Positions 1-10,582 of a stretch of DNA of 64,000 nucleotides are shown piece by piece; position 1 is the stretch's first letter, and every line of letters starts with the position of its first letter. The position numbers and the translations under genes were made by a program. A model generated the notes under the pieces. That model made no database searches. It had not been told where the DNA came from and saw nothing but the letters and a program-made list of their open reading frames with translations. Source of the stretch: Rotaria macrura (taxonomy: Eukaryota; Rotifera; Eurotatoria; Philodinida; Philodinidae); contig OENT01000067.1 in the NCBI GenBank assembly GCA_900239685.1, positions 1 to 64,000 of the forward strand, given 5' to 3'.

Positions 1-113
1 GGTGGGAAGTAAGCCGGAACCGGAAGCCGGAACCGATTTCGGAAACCCGCTTCCGGAAGTCGTGGGAATAACACTGGATCCGGCCGGTTCCCGCCGTACA
101 TCTTCGACCTGGG
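1..113. mobile_element. Truncated end of a fold-back repeat element
   Basis: The segment is built from repeated GGAACCGG/CCGGAA/TTCCGG words and ends at 104..113 with TCGACCTGGG. This is the same 10-bp terminus that closes the elements at 6776..7846 and 9940..10290. The left end lies outside the window. The interior words differ from those of the other two elements. Membership in one family is inferred from the shared terminus only. Confidence 0.4.
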
Positions 114-185
114 TTCTTTGGCAACTTTATTTTCATTTATAATCTCACAACCTTGAAAGAAAACGGTGAATGTATACGTGCAGTC

Positions 186-565
186 CCTCATAAATCCCAG
201 GGGACTTTTCTGGGCATCATATGATCTGAAATTCGGGGATTCCCTAGGGATTTCTACGGGAGTCTCCAAAGAGTAACTGGGAATTTAACATTTTTCTCGA
301 GTACTCCCTGGGCATTTGTTAAATGAGTCTCGATTTTGGTGAACACCTATATTTTGTCTTTAATATTACGTGAAATATTCGTGATTATGATCGTGAATTT
401 GATTTAGGCGAAAGCTCGTGAATAAATCATAGTCGTGAATCTTATTCTAGAAATTTCGAGACTGTACTCATAATCGTGATTCACCTCAAATATAAAACTC
501 GTAGTCGTGATTGACTTCTAAATTTTTCTCGAGATCGTAACCGTAATCGTGACAAAAAATGTCAC
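186..565. repeat. Degenerate short-word repeat islands
   Basis: Two adjacent low-complexity islands. From about 186 to 315 the palindromic words CCCAGGGG, CCCTAGGG and CCCTGGG recur. From about 365 to 560 the words CGTGAATC, CGTGATT and CGTAATCG recur at irregular spacing. No clean unit length, terminal repeat or target duplication was found. They resemble the interiors of the word-array elements further right. Confidence 0.4.
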
Positions 566-710
566 TCACCCAGTATACTGTTATAGGGACTTGACTTAGT
601 AGAAAAATTCAAAGATTAATTCACTGTGTACAGATTGCTTTATAAGTTAATTGCTTTAGTTGGTGGGAAATTTATTATAGTTTAGAGCATGGATTCCTAT
701 TGTATTTAGG

Positions 711-1361
711 ATGCAAAAGTCATTTTTGGGCGTTCAATTCTTCCAAAATCCTAATGATGCAATCACAATTGCTGAGATACTGTGGCAACAAGATATTGAC
801 CTCATTATTGAAACTGGTACATATAGAGGAGGATCGGCTTTGTTTTTTGCATCGATTATGTATCAATATCGGTATGATGCCAACAAGAGTGCTATTCGCC
901 CATTTAAAGTCCTCACTATGGATATCAGTCGAGCAGCTCGTGAATATATCAATCGATATCCACTTCTTGCGCCTTTCATCGTTTTTATACCATACAGTAG
1001 TGCCTCATCAGTTGCAAAATCAATGGTTAATAGAACAGTTTTTGAGATGAAGCCTTCCAACGTATTCATTTCACTTGATGCGGATCATTCGGCTGAAGCT
1101 GTCTACAATGAACTTGTATTTTATGAGCAGTTCTCAGTCAATATTGGTAATTATATTCTAGTGCAAGACACGCGACTATCGACAAAATGGGAGCCGACAT
1201 ATTGTAGTAAATCTAAATATGACGGTCCTTGTAATGGTCCTCGTGAAGCTGTCGACTGGTTCCTGAAAAGAGAAGGTCGTGATCGTTTTGTAATCGATCC
1301 CGCAAAGGAGTACTTATTTAGTGTACATCACAGAGGCTGGTTGAAACGGATAGCATCATAG
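711..1361 (+). CDS. CmcI-like cephalosporin hydroxylase / SAM methyltransferase family protein
   Basis: A 216-residue Rossmann-type protein. Residues 31-42 read LIIETGTYRGGS, the SAM-binding motif I of the CmcI/rhamnosyl O-methyltransferase family. Residues 120-129 read ISLDADHSAE, the family's second acidic motif. The C-terminus has GPREAVDWFL (177-186) and ends in RGWLKRI, also typical. Relatives are mainly bacterial, acting as hydroxylases or O-methyltransferases in secondary metabolism and glycan modification; the substrate here is unknown. Where the family usually has V-E-D-T, this protein has V-Q-D-T (151-154), so one likely metal ligand is changed. The start is the first ATG in frame. 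A splice-acceptor-like TATTTAG lies one base upstream, so a short upstream exon or a trans-spliced leader is possible. AATAAA lies near 1508. Transfer from bacteria is likely but not proven. Confidence 0.8.
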   Translation: MQKSFLGVQFFQNPNDAITIAEILWQQDIDLIIETGTYRGGSALFFASIMYQYRYDANKSAIRPFKVLTMDISRAAREYINRYPLLAPFIVFIPYSSASSVAKSMVNRTVFEMKPSNVFISLDADHSAEAVYNELVFYEQFSVNIGNYILVQDTRLSTKWEPTYCSKSKYDGPCNGPREAVDWFLKREGRDRFVIDPAKEYLFSVHHRGWLKRIAS

Positions 1362-1516
1362 AAATTAAGTTTTAATTCAAATGAAAAATCGACACATCAA
1401 TGGAGGGTTTAAAATATGGCCTACCATCTGTCCAATAAACAATGTTAAAGGTCCTCTCTTTAGTTCTTTTCGTCGAAGGAACATTTACATATTTGTTTCA
1501 TCTTTATAATAAAAAG

Positions 1517-3290
1517 TAACGCTCGTCTATGTGACTCGCTTGACCTTCGACTAAATATTTGACTGCTTTCATATTTTTACTCTTAGACACCTCTTTCATA
1601 ATCTAGAAATTGGCATAGGTATCTGCTTGTGTGTGAGAGCGAAAAGTGATATAAAAATATATGTTGGCATGTGAAACGTCATACGCATTCTTGGGATATT
1701 ACTTGCATACCATTCATTTAACTAAACTGATACCCTACGAGGAATACTCAAACTAAATCTGTACGGCTCAAAATGGTACAACCATGTCCACAAGCTCCCA
1801 ACAGACAGTATATTCGATTTGCAGAGAGAATCAAGAGACAAAACACATCCCATACAATGGACTGAAAATGCACTATACTTCTCGAAAACTATCATCATAA
1901 TATGTGTGCTCGCCAGTAGATAACCGAGAATATCATATGCCAGTGCTCATGACAAAAATAATGCCTTAGTCGAAAATTCAGATTAAAATTAATCCTCTTG
2001 ATTCAACAGAATACTCCTACTCGTTACATGCCGCTTGAGTGAAGCTTACATTCAAAGTCCTCGTCGGATTAAATAGTTAATTTCAAAAGACCGGAAGAAA
2101 TTTAGACAACTGAATGAGAATGAATAATGACATATAAAGACGGGGAAACGCATTTAATTTCTATTTAATTCTACTATGAATGAACTTATGTAAATACTTC
2201 AAGTGACATTCTTCATACAATGTTCTTTCTCGAATTAAGTACTCCCAGCACAGTTGTTCTCACTCTCAACCTCAAATACTCTTGTTAGCTTTTTTGTTAG
2301 ATCTCCTTCCAATTCAAACAAGTAAGATCAAAATGGTAGAGGTTCTCCGGATGGCTTCAGAGTGTTTGAAACGCTTTTATAATGAATTTCGTCGAGCAGC
2401 GACTAGTCGTTCGTCAGATTCCCAATAAGGCGCTACTCAGGGCTAGCTGCTATACTCTTCAAAAATATGCACCATCAATAAAAAAAAGTCTTTTACACTG
2501 ATTTAAGTCAAGTCTGCATTTCAAAATTTTGACTCAATTGTTGAAATATTATAATAACAAGTCTCGTTGATATTGCCGAATATGATGTCCTGTAATGATA
2601 TATCTATTGGTAAAATGTACTCCATTTCCACTGAATGACTCTTTGGTATGTACAACCAGTCCAAAATAGACCTTTAGAAAAAACATCCCCTGCAAAGTAG
2701 CGACACGTTCACATATGTTTCGACTTCACAATCTGCATAAAGATCATTATTACATAAACGCCATGTACAAGAGAACATGATGCTGAGTCTCGATTCTTTT
2801 TCTTCACTAGACAGAGACAGTTGTGCACAGAAAAATGCATACTGTATGCTATCAACACCTTTTAATTAACACGACAAAAGTTGATTTTTGATTCAACAGC
2901 TTTCAGCCCAGTGAGCAGTTTGGATAGAATATCTGATCTCAGACACTGATTCAAGACCCTCGGCAACCTATAGCAAAAAGTTCAATCAAAAGGCGAGAAG
3001 CCTTAAAATTAAAAATTTCTTTTATGATCGATTGGTTTCAGACCAATGAAACCTCGGCCAAAGAAATGACGTTCGAATTCAGATCCAGGGCCCTCGATAA
3101 CCAATAGGAAAGTCCCATCAAAATGGCCAAAAGTCTTAAAATAAGGTAATCCCACATATATGTTTTTTGACTCCAATCAACCAAACAAACAAACAACCGC
3201 ATTTTATTTCGTGTGACCTTCCCTTCCATCAAGGGAACTATTTTTTTAAAGTGTTTCTCTCTCCTAAAAACAGCAAGAATCAAAATTTCA
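1517..3290 (+). repeat. Left arm of an old inverted duplication
   Basis: Three blocks here match, in reverse complement and in mirrored order, blocks between 6095 and 8157. Block 1517..about 1590 starts TAACGCTCGTCTATGTGAC and matches 8157..about 8085, with a further match near 1711..1790. Block 2400..2460 contains CTAGTCGTTC and GGGCTAGCTGCT. Block 3030..3290 contains CGCATTTTATTTCGTGTGACC. Identity is clearly reduced, with indels, so the duplication is old. Within this arm the third block recurs as further decayed tandem copies around 2950..3030 and 3300..3475. No protein-coding potential was recognised. It could be one arm of a large transposon or two inverted copies of an unknown element. 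Confidence 0.55.
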
Positions 3291-3869
3291 AAAAACTAAC
3301 AATACGATCGGATTTCCAGACCCCCGATTACCTTTGGTGAGCGTACGAAGGCTTCGAAATCAGTTTTTGGCTTTTATGTGACCTTCGACCTTTGATCCCA
3401 AGCGAGCAAGCAAGTAAACGCATTTTATTCCATATGAGCCTCTCTTCAGTCGAGAGAACAACATATATATAGTCCCTGGACTGCAAGGAGGGTCATATGA
3501 AAAAACAATAGTTTGTCTATCTGTGACAGGGTCTAAGGTCAAAGATCAATACCAGAAAAATAAAAAAAGGACCTTTGGGCTTGTAACTTCAGCTAATCAG
3601 CATTCTTCAACCACAGAATAACGACCAATGAGTTTTTTGTCATCTCCACATTTCGACCAATCATATTTGGGGGTGTGGTCGTAACAGCCAATGAGATTTC
3701 TTCGATTCGCGATTCCGTTCAGGAAGGTTATTTTCGGTCCGGGAAACGGGATCGAATTCAGATTTTAGAATTTTTGAGTCGAGTTTTTTGAGTGAAGGAG
3801 GTGTTTTTTCGAGAAATCGTTGATATTCAATGTAGGTTGACGAAAGTGAATCGGGGTCGCGCAATCTGA
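3291..3869. repeat. Decayed tandem copies, otherwise no gene
   Basis: Positions 3370..3475 repeat the unit seen at 3180..3240 (GCATTTTATT, then ...TCGAGAGAAC against ...CAAGGGAAC). The rest shows no open frame with recognisable content. The short minus-strand frames here are repeat-derived. Confidence 0.35.
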
Positions 3870-3877
3870 ATCGGAAG

Positions 3878-4017
3878 CAAGGGGGAACAAACTGATTTCT
3901 TGATTTCCAGTGATTTCTCGTGATTTCCATTGATTTCTCGTGATTTCCATTGATTTCTCATGATTTCTTGTGATTTCTTGTGATTTCTAGCATTAGAAAT
4001 CAGTTTGTTCCCCCTTG
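3878..4017. mobile_element. Non-autonomous hAT-type MITE with internal 10-bp array
   Basis: Perfect 23-bp terminal inverted repeats begin CAAGGGGGAACAAAC (3878..3900 and 3995..4017). A perfect 8-bp target duplication ATCGGAAG flanks them at 3870..3877 and 4018..4025. An 8-bp duplication with CA-starting ends is characteristic of hAT transposons. The interior 3901..3990 is nine head-to-tail 10-mers of the form TGATTTCNNN. The TIR itself ends in the same word (TGATTTCT), so the array appears to have grown from the inner edge of the TIR. There is no coding capacity. The target duplication is intact, so the insertion is fairly young. Confidence 0.9.
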
Positions 4018-4025
4018 ATCGGAAG

Positions 4026-5362
4026 TCCAATTTCACAAATTTTGAGTGGAGTTCTTTGGATGAAGGAAATGCTTTTTCTAGAACCATTGGAATTGTATAA
4101 AGTTCAATGAAAGGTTGTGTCCGGTGTGGTAAACTATTCATTCAAAATAAAAGCACATCAACGTAATTGGAAGGAAATCGTTCTTATGGTGATGAAAGAA
4201 ATTAAGTAACGGGCATACTTATCAGAGAATATAATTTAACGTTTTTTTGCACGGACAGGACTGAAGCAAAAATGTATGAACAAAAAGAATATTATGCCAG
4301 TGGTTACTTTATAGAAGAAAAGGTCACATGTGAAAAAAATATCATGCTATTTATGCTTAAATGTAAAGAATTGAAATTGGGAAACAATGTAAAAGAAAGA
4401 GCACCATCTCCCTTGTGAAATTTGTAAGAAGAAAAAAAATAATTCGTTAAAAAGTGAATATTAGTGCTAGTGCTTGTGACTGGATTGAGGTAGAATAACA
4501 TATGAATGAAACCAACGAATAGAAATTCTGACCGACATTGACATTGTGATCTCGAATAGGAAAAGCATCTGTGAGAAAATAATATGCGTGTCTATTCTTA
4601 TTGAATAAATTAAAAAATATAGAGTCACATACAAAACGAGAACATCATTTTGTGTCATCTTTATGAAGGTACTGAATAGTAGTCAAATGCATACGTAAAA
4701 TGAAGAACATCTATGTTGATCGGTATGGACTGAATTAAATAACTTAAAATACTATCTATCAAAAGACAAAATCCTATCAATATATGCCGTCATGAAGCAT
4801 TCAGTGTAAATAAAAAACAATACATGTTTTAAAATAAAAAATGTATATGTTGCAAACTAAAAACCATGACTTTTTGCTTTGATTAACATAGTGAGCTTTA
4901 AGACGAAGATATATCGATGGAAAAGAATACCCTCCGCTATCGTTATGAATTTATTGACACAAAATAAAAGATTATGCATAAAAAATGATCATCTGCTCTG
5001 AAGAATTGATTCTGATAAAAAATAGAAAATTGCATCAAAATGAAACAGTACCAACGTTTTCCATTGGCGATGTAATTATTTGGGCTAGAAAATTTTTGAA
5101 CAAAAAGGAAATTGATCTTTCGATTGATGTTATGAATGAAGTAAAATGTTAAAACTAATGCTAAAATTTGAATTTGAATCTGTGCTCCTGTGCGTTGATA
5201 CGGGTAGTATAAGTTACCATATTAGAGGCCTATGTTACAAAACAGGGGGCGAGTTTCGGAACATAGTAGGGATCAATATGAATTCCCTAGACTGAAAGGA
5301 TAGGGTCTGGAAACGGGAATTCACCTGTGTCTGTCTGTAACAACCAATGATAGAAGCACTAC
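4026..5362. other. AT-rich spacer, no recognised feature
   Basis: The central part of the 6.6-kb inverted structure. Only short frames occur, with no splice pattern or motif that I recognise. Confidence 0.4.
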
Positions 5363-5467
5363 TGTGGTCAAAATGACCACTTCTGTGGCCCTAATAGCCA
5401 TTTGTGTGACCCAAATGGCCATTTCTATGGCACAATCGACCATGTTATGGGTACAAATGGCCATTTT
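5363..5467. repeat. Five-copy 21-bp tandem hairpin array
   Basis: Five successive 21-nt units run TGTGGTCAAAATGACCACTTC-like, each drifting. Each unit is self-complementary around a short A-rich loop (for example TGTGGTC..TGACCAC, then GGCC..GGCC types). The repeat creates an open frame on the plus strand that should not be taken as a gene. No terminal repeats were found around it. Confidence 0.7.
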
Positions 5468-5656
5468 TATGATGCCAACGATGTTTGAATTCATGGAAGG
5501 GAACCACCAAATAACTCTCTCTCAGGGTTGGAGCCCAAACAGGATGCGCCCCCTATGCAATTTTGAGGCTGCCACCGTAAAATCTCTGAGTCTGGCCAGT
5601 TCGTAGTTAGGTGAGACCTAACCAGTCCCCTCCCCACTAGGCATGCAATGAGTCTG

Positions 5657-5699
5657 AACTTTTATATAGGGTTCGGTCTCCGAATCCTATACAAAAGTT
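5657..5699. other. Hairpin, 14-bp stem
   Basis: AACTTTTATATAGG (5657..5670) pairs with CCTATACAAAAGTT (5686..5699), 13 of 14 positions, with an inner CGG..CCG pair. It lies in a slightly GC-richer stretch (5480..5830) that shows no gene. Function unknown. Confidence 0.45.
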
Positions 5700-6678
5700 T
5701 TGGGTTGTTGCCCTCCCGCTTCCGACCTGTGAAAGCCTTGGAGCCCCCTGACATGATTTTTCAAACATGTTTCTGATCTACTCAAGAACTTGAGATCCCT
5801 GCTCTCACCCCAATGCTCCAATTTGGCTGCTGCCGCTCTTCGTGTTGTTTCTCATTCATTTTCGTACGAAAATTTTCATTTTTCGCTTGTTCTTGCCTCG
5901 TTTCTACTTATTCGACTCCCTCCATGTCTCCTATGAACTTATCCGCTCGTTTCGTTGAAACTTCAGGATCAGATTCTGACACAAACAACTAATTTTCTCT
6001 CCAGTTGAGGTAGTTCCAGTCGTAACCACTGCCAGTCTAGGGCCCAGTGAATTGAGTTTCGACGTCGATGAACGTTACTTGTGACTATTCCCTCCACTGA
6101 AGGGAGTGTCACACAAATTGAAATAAGGTTGTTTCTTTCTTTGCTTGAGGTAAAAAAACATACAAGAGATGTTCGCTTATTTTACAACTTTTCGCTGTTT
6201 TGACGGAATTTTGCTCTGGGTTATCGAGGTCCCTGAATCCGAATCTGGAACCCATTTCTTTGACCGAGTTTTCATTGATCGGGAGCCGGCCAATTGGAAA
6301 TGAACCTTCTTATTACTTAAGTCAGAGCTAAATGTTAGTCATTTAGTAGTGGGTAACGAAGAAGAGCAGGAGCTAGTCTTGAGTGGTATCCCAAGGGGCG
6401 CCGGGGAACAACTAGCTGCTGAGAAAGTAAGTTTATAGGATTTGTGGTTCAGGAAATATTATGATAGTGTCTACCAAATGGCTCGAACATATGCAACTAA
6501 GACTGATTCACTGATAGGTTGGGGTTGAGAAGGGTTTCTACCATAGATGGAACCTGTACCGGTGTGATACGGGTCTATTGCCGGTCTTGCTTGTAAGTTT
6601 GCCTCTTGTCATAATAAACACCAATGCAAGGTGTTTTCGGTTGAACAATATAGTGCTTTTTACTCAGTACTTCATTTT

Positions 6679-6696
6679 GACAATGCATGCATTGTC
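6679..6696. other. Perfect 18-bp palindrome
   Basis: GACAATGCATGCATTGTC is a perfect palindrome, about 80 bp left of the word-array element. No function is assigned. Confidence 0.5.
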
Positions 6697-6775
6697 GGTA
6701 CACTGATTTTATAATAGTAGACAGGTCAACCAGGTAGAACGGTCTCTTCGGTTCGACCTGTCCAGACTGGTACCA

Positions 6776-7846
6776 CCCAGGTCGACCAAAACGATCCGTA
6801 AACGGTCGTAAACGATACCATTTCGGTGAAATACGATGGTCGTGGCGGATAATCGTTTACGAATGATCGTATACGAGATTTTCACGGGGAAATACGACAG
6901 AAATTAGGGTGGTCGTTTAAGGACCATTGCAAACGATAGCGTAACGACCATCGCAAACCGTCCGTATTTCAATCGTATTTTCCGTATGGTACCAGACCAT
7001 ATGAGAAAATATTTTAGTAGGGCAATAATGTTTTTTCTTAGTTCTCGTTCGAACTGTACCTATTGTTGCGTTTTATATTTTTATTCCGCTCTCCTTCGCG
7101 TGAATCACAGCGCCATCTCTCCTACTCTGTAATATGCGCATAAATTACACCAATCACTGTATATATGTGATTACTGTTAGAAATACTTTCTTCTCTTCAT
7201 ATGTACATCTTGTTCGTTCGGATTAGATGAGAGCAAGAATTCTAGTAATGGTAATTAGAAGTTATTTATATCATTTAGTTTTAAATTTATTCTTTTACTT
7301 TAANTTATTTTTATCAAATTTTAGATTTTATTATATTTCGATTTTTACTTAATTTTTAATTTATATCTAATTTTAGATTTATTTTTATTTTCATTCTAAT
7401 TTTTATTTGATTTTTACAAACTTTTTATTGATTTAATTTTTTTAACCTATCATTTATTTCATTTTCATTGAAAGCTATTTTTTTATTGTAATTTCTTTTA
7501 TTATTATTTTGCTAAATAAATTTAATTTTGATCTTAATAAATTTTTATCCGTTGTAAAAAACGTGGAGCCAGGTCTGAAAAAAGCTGCAGGAAAGCGGCT
7601 CATTTACTGCCGTGCGCAATAAAGAATACTATCCGTAAACGGCCAATGGAATTCTTCGTTCACGGGCGTTTCCATCCCCGTATACGGTACGGAAAAATAC
7701 GTCCGTATTACTGCCCCTGTTAAAACGGGGTAATACGGCGCCGTAACGAGCCGTATTTTCATCGTAAACAGCCGTAGTTACAGCGTATCCTTGTCGTTTA
7801 CGACCGTAAACGACGCCGTAACGGTGTCCGTTTTCATCGACCTGGG
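6776..7846. mobile_element. Word-array fold-back element, 1.07 kb, with AT-rich core
   Basis: It starts CCCAGGTCGA (6776) and ends TCGACCTGGG (7846), an inverted terminal repeat shared with 9940..10290. The outer thirds are dense in CGTAAACG, CGTTTACG, CCGTATAC and CGTATTTC words, oriented so that the two halves are partly complementary. The core (about 7015..7580) is T-rich low complexity with ATTTTAGATTT/ATTTTTATTT words and contains the only N of the window, a sign of hard assembly. No target duplication could be resolved. No coding capacity. The superfamily is unknown. Confidence 0.6.
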
Positions 7847-8157
7847 CAGTGCTGCTCGTCGAATAATTAGTTCGGTTCCATCTTTGATTTCTACAAACTT
7901 ATCGTGGGTCAAACAGATTTACTTAGGGCATTACTAAGAGAGTAGCATTTCAGTTCAATGAGTCGTATGGCAAGCAGCAATCAATGATACACATTGCTCG
8001 TCGCATTAAGAAGCATATTTTTATATTATGTTAGCTCTCACAAAAAACCAGAAACACACGTCAGTTGGTAGCTGATAAGTTGACTTGCTAAGAGTAAAAG
8101 TTTTAGAGCACTCAAATATTTATTCGAGGGTCAAGCGAATCACACAGATGAGCGTTA

Positions 8158-9939
8158 TATATATATAGTATGGTGTATGAATAAATACTCATTTCAATTG
8201 TCACTAGTTCGATTCGGCATCTTTTTCGATTTTCACTGAATGCCATGCCACATTGCGTGGTGGTCAACTAAAATGCTGCATTTCATACAAGCTTGATACT
8301 GGTTCATTTAACCGATCTTGCCATCTATAACGAAAGTAGTTTCTTCATCGATTGGTTGTTTATTAAATAGTTCGGTAGAAGCGATCATGCTGACATGTTC
8401 CTCATGTTTTACATTTTTCTGAAAATTTGTTATTTTTTAAAACTCGTTTATGAGTTAGAACGAATCTAGTACGGGAAGATCTGAAGTAAAAGTATGAAAC
8501 TTTTTTTACTAGATTCCGCTTATAAATTTGAACCATTTATGAACACCCAATCAGAGGCCGTCACAGGACAGGGCATAGAGCGTCTAAAATGAGTAAGCCT
8601 AGCGAAAGATCTAAAATCTTCATAAAAAGTATCTGATTGCCTTCGAATTTCGTACCCATACCTTATGTTATTTCGAAAGTGCCAGGATCAAAGTTATTAT
8701 GTAATTAAACACCATCATGTACCAGAAAGAAGTACTGTTATACAAGCTTTAGAAATATCATATAATTTTAATGGGCTTCTTATGTATAAAAATTGAATGA
8801 AAATGCTAATATTAGAATCAGAGTAATTCAATTTTCAAGCGTTTTCAATAATGATACGGATGAAAGACGTATTTCTCACAGCGAAACTTACAAAATTCTT
8901 TTTTTTCCGGAAATCCTTACTACGACAAACAGTACGTGTAATACTAGGTCGATCTTTCACATATCACGTTTCAAAATAAGATAATAATGGCTAGCTCTAC
9001 GTTTAAACTAATTTGGCTATAAATCAAACTCATTTTTTATTTCCATGGAATAGAAATTCATGGCTCTCTATCACGAAAGTTTATGTGTAACCATACCAAT
9101 ATTGGCCTTCTATTCATCGCATAGATTTTTTCTCGCATTTATCTATAGGACCAAACATTTTTAAAAAAATCTAAGATTCACTTGCCCATGTAGAAAAACG
9201 GTTGAAGATCAAATTAAAAATGATTGTTTGACGTAAACGTTAATTGAAAGAACGCTAATTTAGACTGCTGTAAGATAGAGTTTTCAGTCAAAACGACAGG
9301 TTTCATGTATTTGAAAGATCTTTAACAATAATTTGGGTGAAAGAACTTTAATCCATTGAAATCTATTTCTAATAATCGTTTATAATTGCTTTATTTTGAA
9401 TCATCCATTGTAATAGATTAAAAAAGATTTAAAATCAAATAAAGTCCGTCTAGTAGGTGAGCTAATCTAATAAGTTCGTGCTACTGCCATTGATTTTTAA
9501 TTAAAAAAAGATCAAGTTAAATGTGAATTTTAATCTTTTATCGTTAGTAGGCGTTTTTAGAAACTAAATATTGCGGTGTACAAAGGTTTTAGTGAAAACA
9601 ATTGTTCAATAAGAGCAATTGTCTGATACTCAAAAACCAAGCTTAACATTAATAAACCTATGGAAATTTCAGAATTTTTCAAAACAAAATTATCAATTAG
9701 ATTAGCTTCTATTTTTTGTTTGTTGCTTTTCTGTGAACGAACTTCTAAAATAAAATGATTGTTTATTCATTGTGGGAATTAAACAAAAGACTGCTATTTT
9801 TCAACCGAGCTGAATACAGTCTTCTCTTTTCGATTGACAGACAACATTTGATTGGATTCCTTAGTTAAGCATTGTTAATCTACATGCACGTATTGAACTG
9901 AGCAAGAGAGCCCTCTAATATGAAAAATTCTTGAAAACG
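8158..9939. other. AT-rich spacer, no recognised feature
   Basis: Intergenic DNA of about 1.8 kb. Only short open frames, with no splice-supported exon chain. A GTTCGATTC (about 8206) resembles a tRNA B box, but no tRNA fold or A box surrounds it. Confidence 0.4.
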
Positions 9940-10290
9940 GTACCCAGGTCGAACAAGCACGGCCGTAAACGACCGTATACGGAGGAATACGGCAAAATAC
10001 ATGGTCCAGTATTACGATCGTATATCTCCGTGTCGTATACGGGGAAATACGACGATATACGGAGAGAAAAACGATCGTTTACGGTCCTCGTATACAAAAT
10101 CCGTAAACGGTTTCCGTTTTCCACCGTATTTCTCCGTATGCGATCGTATTTGCCCGTATACGATACGGCGGTATACGACCGTAATACTGGACCATGTAGA
10201 ACGCTAAAATACGACCGTTTACGGTCGTGTGGGGAGCGTATACGGCCGCTTACAGCCGTATACGAAGTCCGTAATCGTCGACCTGGGTAC
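9940..10290. mobile_element. 351-bp fold-back element of palindromic words
   Basis: The terminal inverted repeat GTACCCAGGTCGA (13 bp) lies at 9940..9952 and 10278..10290. Inside it is a second perfect inverted repeat, ACATGGTCCAGTATTACG, at 9999..10016 and 10180..10197. The rest is CGTATACGG, CGTAAACG and CGTTTACGG words, so nearly the whole unit can fold back on itself. Both strands therefore encode nearly the same peptide (..PVYDT..YDRNTGPC..), which is a symptom of the palindrome and not a gene. Flanks TTGAAAACG and TTGAAAAAT agree at 7 of 9 positions, a possible decayed 9-bp target duplication as in Mutator-like elements. The superfamily is uncertain. Confidence 0.75.
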
Positions 10291-10419
10291 TTGAAAAATA
10301 AATGTGAGTGGAAAATTTAAAAGTGTTGATCTAGCAAAAATGTTTAACCAATTGAACATCAAATAATTAGGTTAAAATTCAATAAAAATACTAAATTTTA
10401 ATCAGATTCTTTTAAAAAT

Positions 10420-10582
10420 GTTTTTTGAATCACGGCAAAAACTTTTGCCCTGCCCCGAGTTTTCAACTGTCAATGACATGGCAGCATTCAATATTTTGCT
10501 ATGGTTTGAGAAAATTCTTCGACACCAATACTTAAATGATGCGGGGCAGTGTATAATAAAAGAAAGAATTGATTTAAAAAAC
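10420..10582. repeat. Degenerate fold-back repeat
   Basis: The ends GTTTTTTGAATCA (10420) and TGATTTAAAAAAC (10582) are inverted copies with one mismatch. Inside, CTGCCCCG (about 10452) mirrors CGGGGCAG (about 10547). Overlapping open frames on both strands start with the same residues (MFF-S) because of this symmetry. Probably an old MITE; no target duplication was identified. Confidence 0.4.

Larger units (their letters stand above)
6095..8157 (-). repeat. Right arm of the old inverted duplication, interrupted by an element
   Basis: The reverse-complement partner of 1517..3290. Block 6095..6300 (GTGTCACACAAATTGAAATAAGG, then GGGTTATCGAGGTCCCTG) matches 3290..3030. Block 6360..6425 (ACTAGCTGCT end) matches 2460..2400. 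Block 7870..7960 matches 1711..1790, and 8085..8157 matches 1517..1590. Between the second and third blocks sits the word-array element 6776..7846, which has no counterpart in the left arm, so it inserted after the duplication. No coding sequence was recognised. Confidence 0.55.

Noticed and set aside
5364-5606. 80-residue open frame on the plus strand
   Set aside because: It is created by the 21-bp tandem array (3 x 7 codons repeating) and has no domain or splice context.
8190-8260. tRNA-like B box GTTCGATTC
   Set aside because: No A box or cloverleaf arms around it.
9915-10320. Overlapping frames of 129, 69 and 68 residues on both strands
   Set aside because: They lie in the palindromic element; the same peptide on both strands shows they follow from the symmetry.
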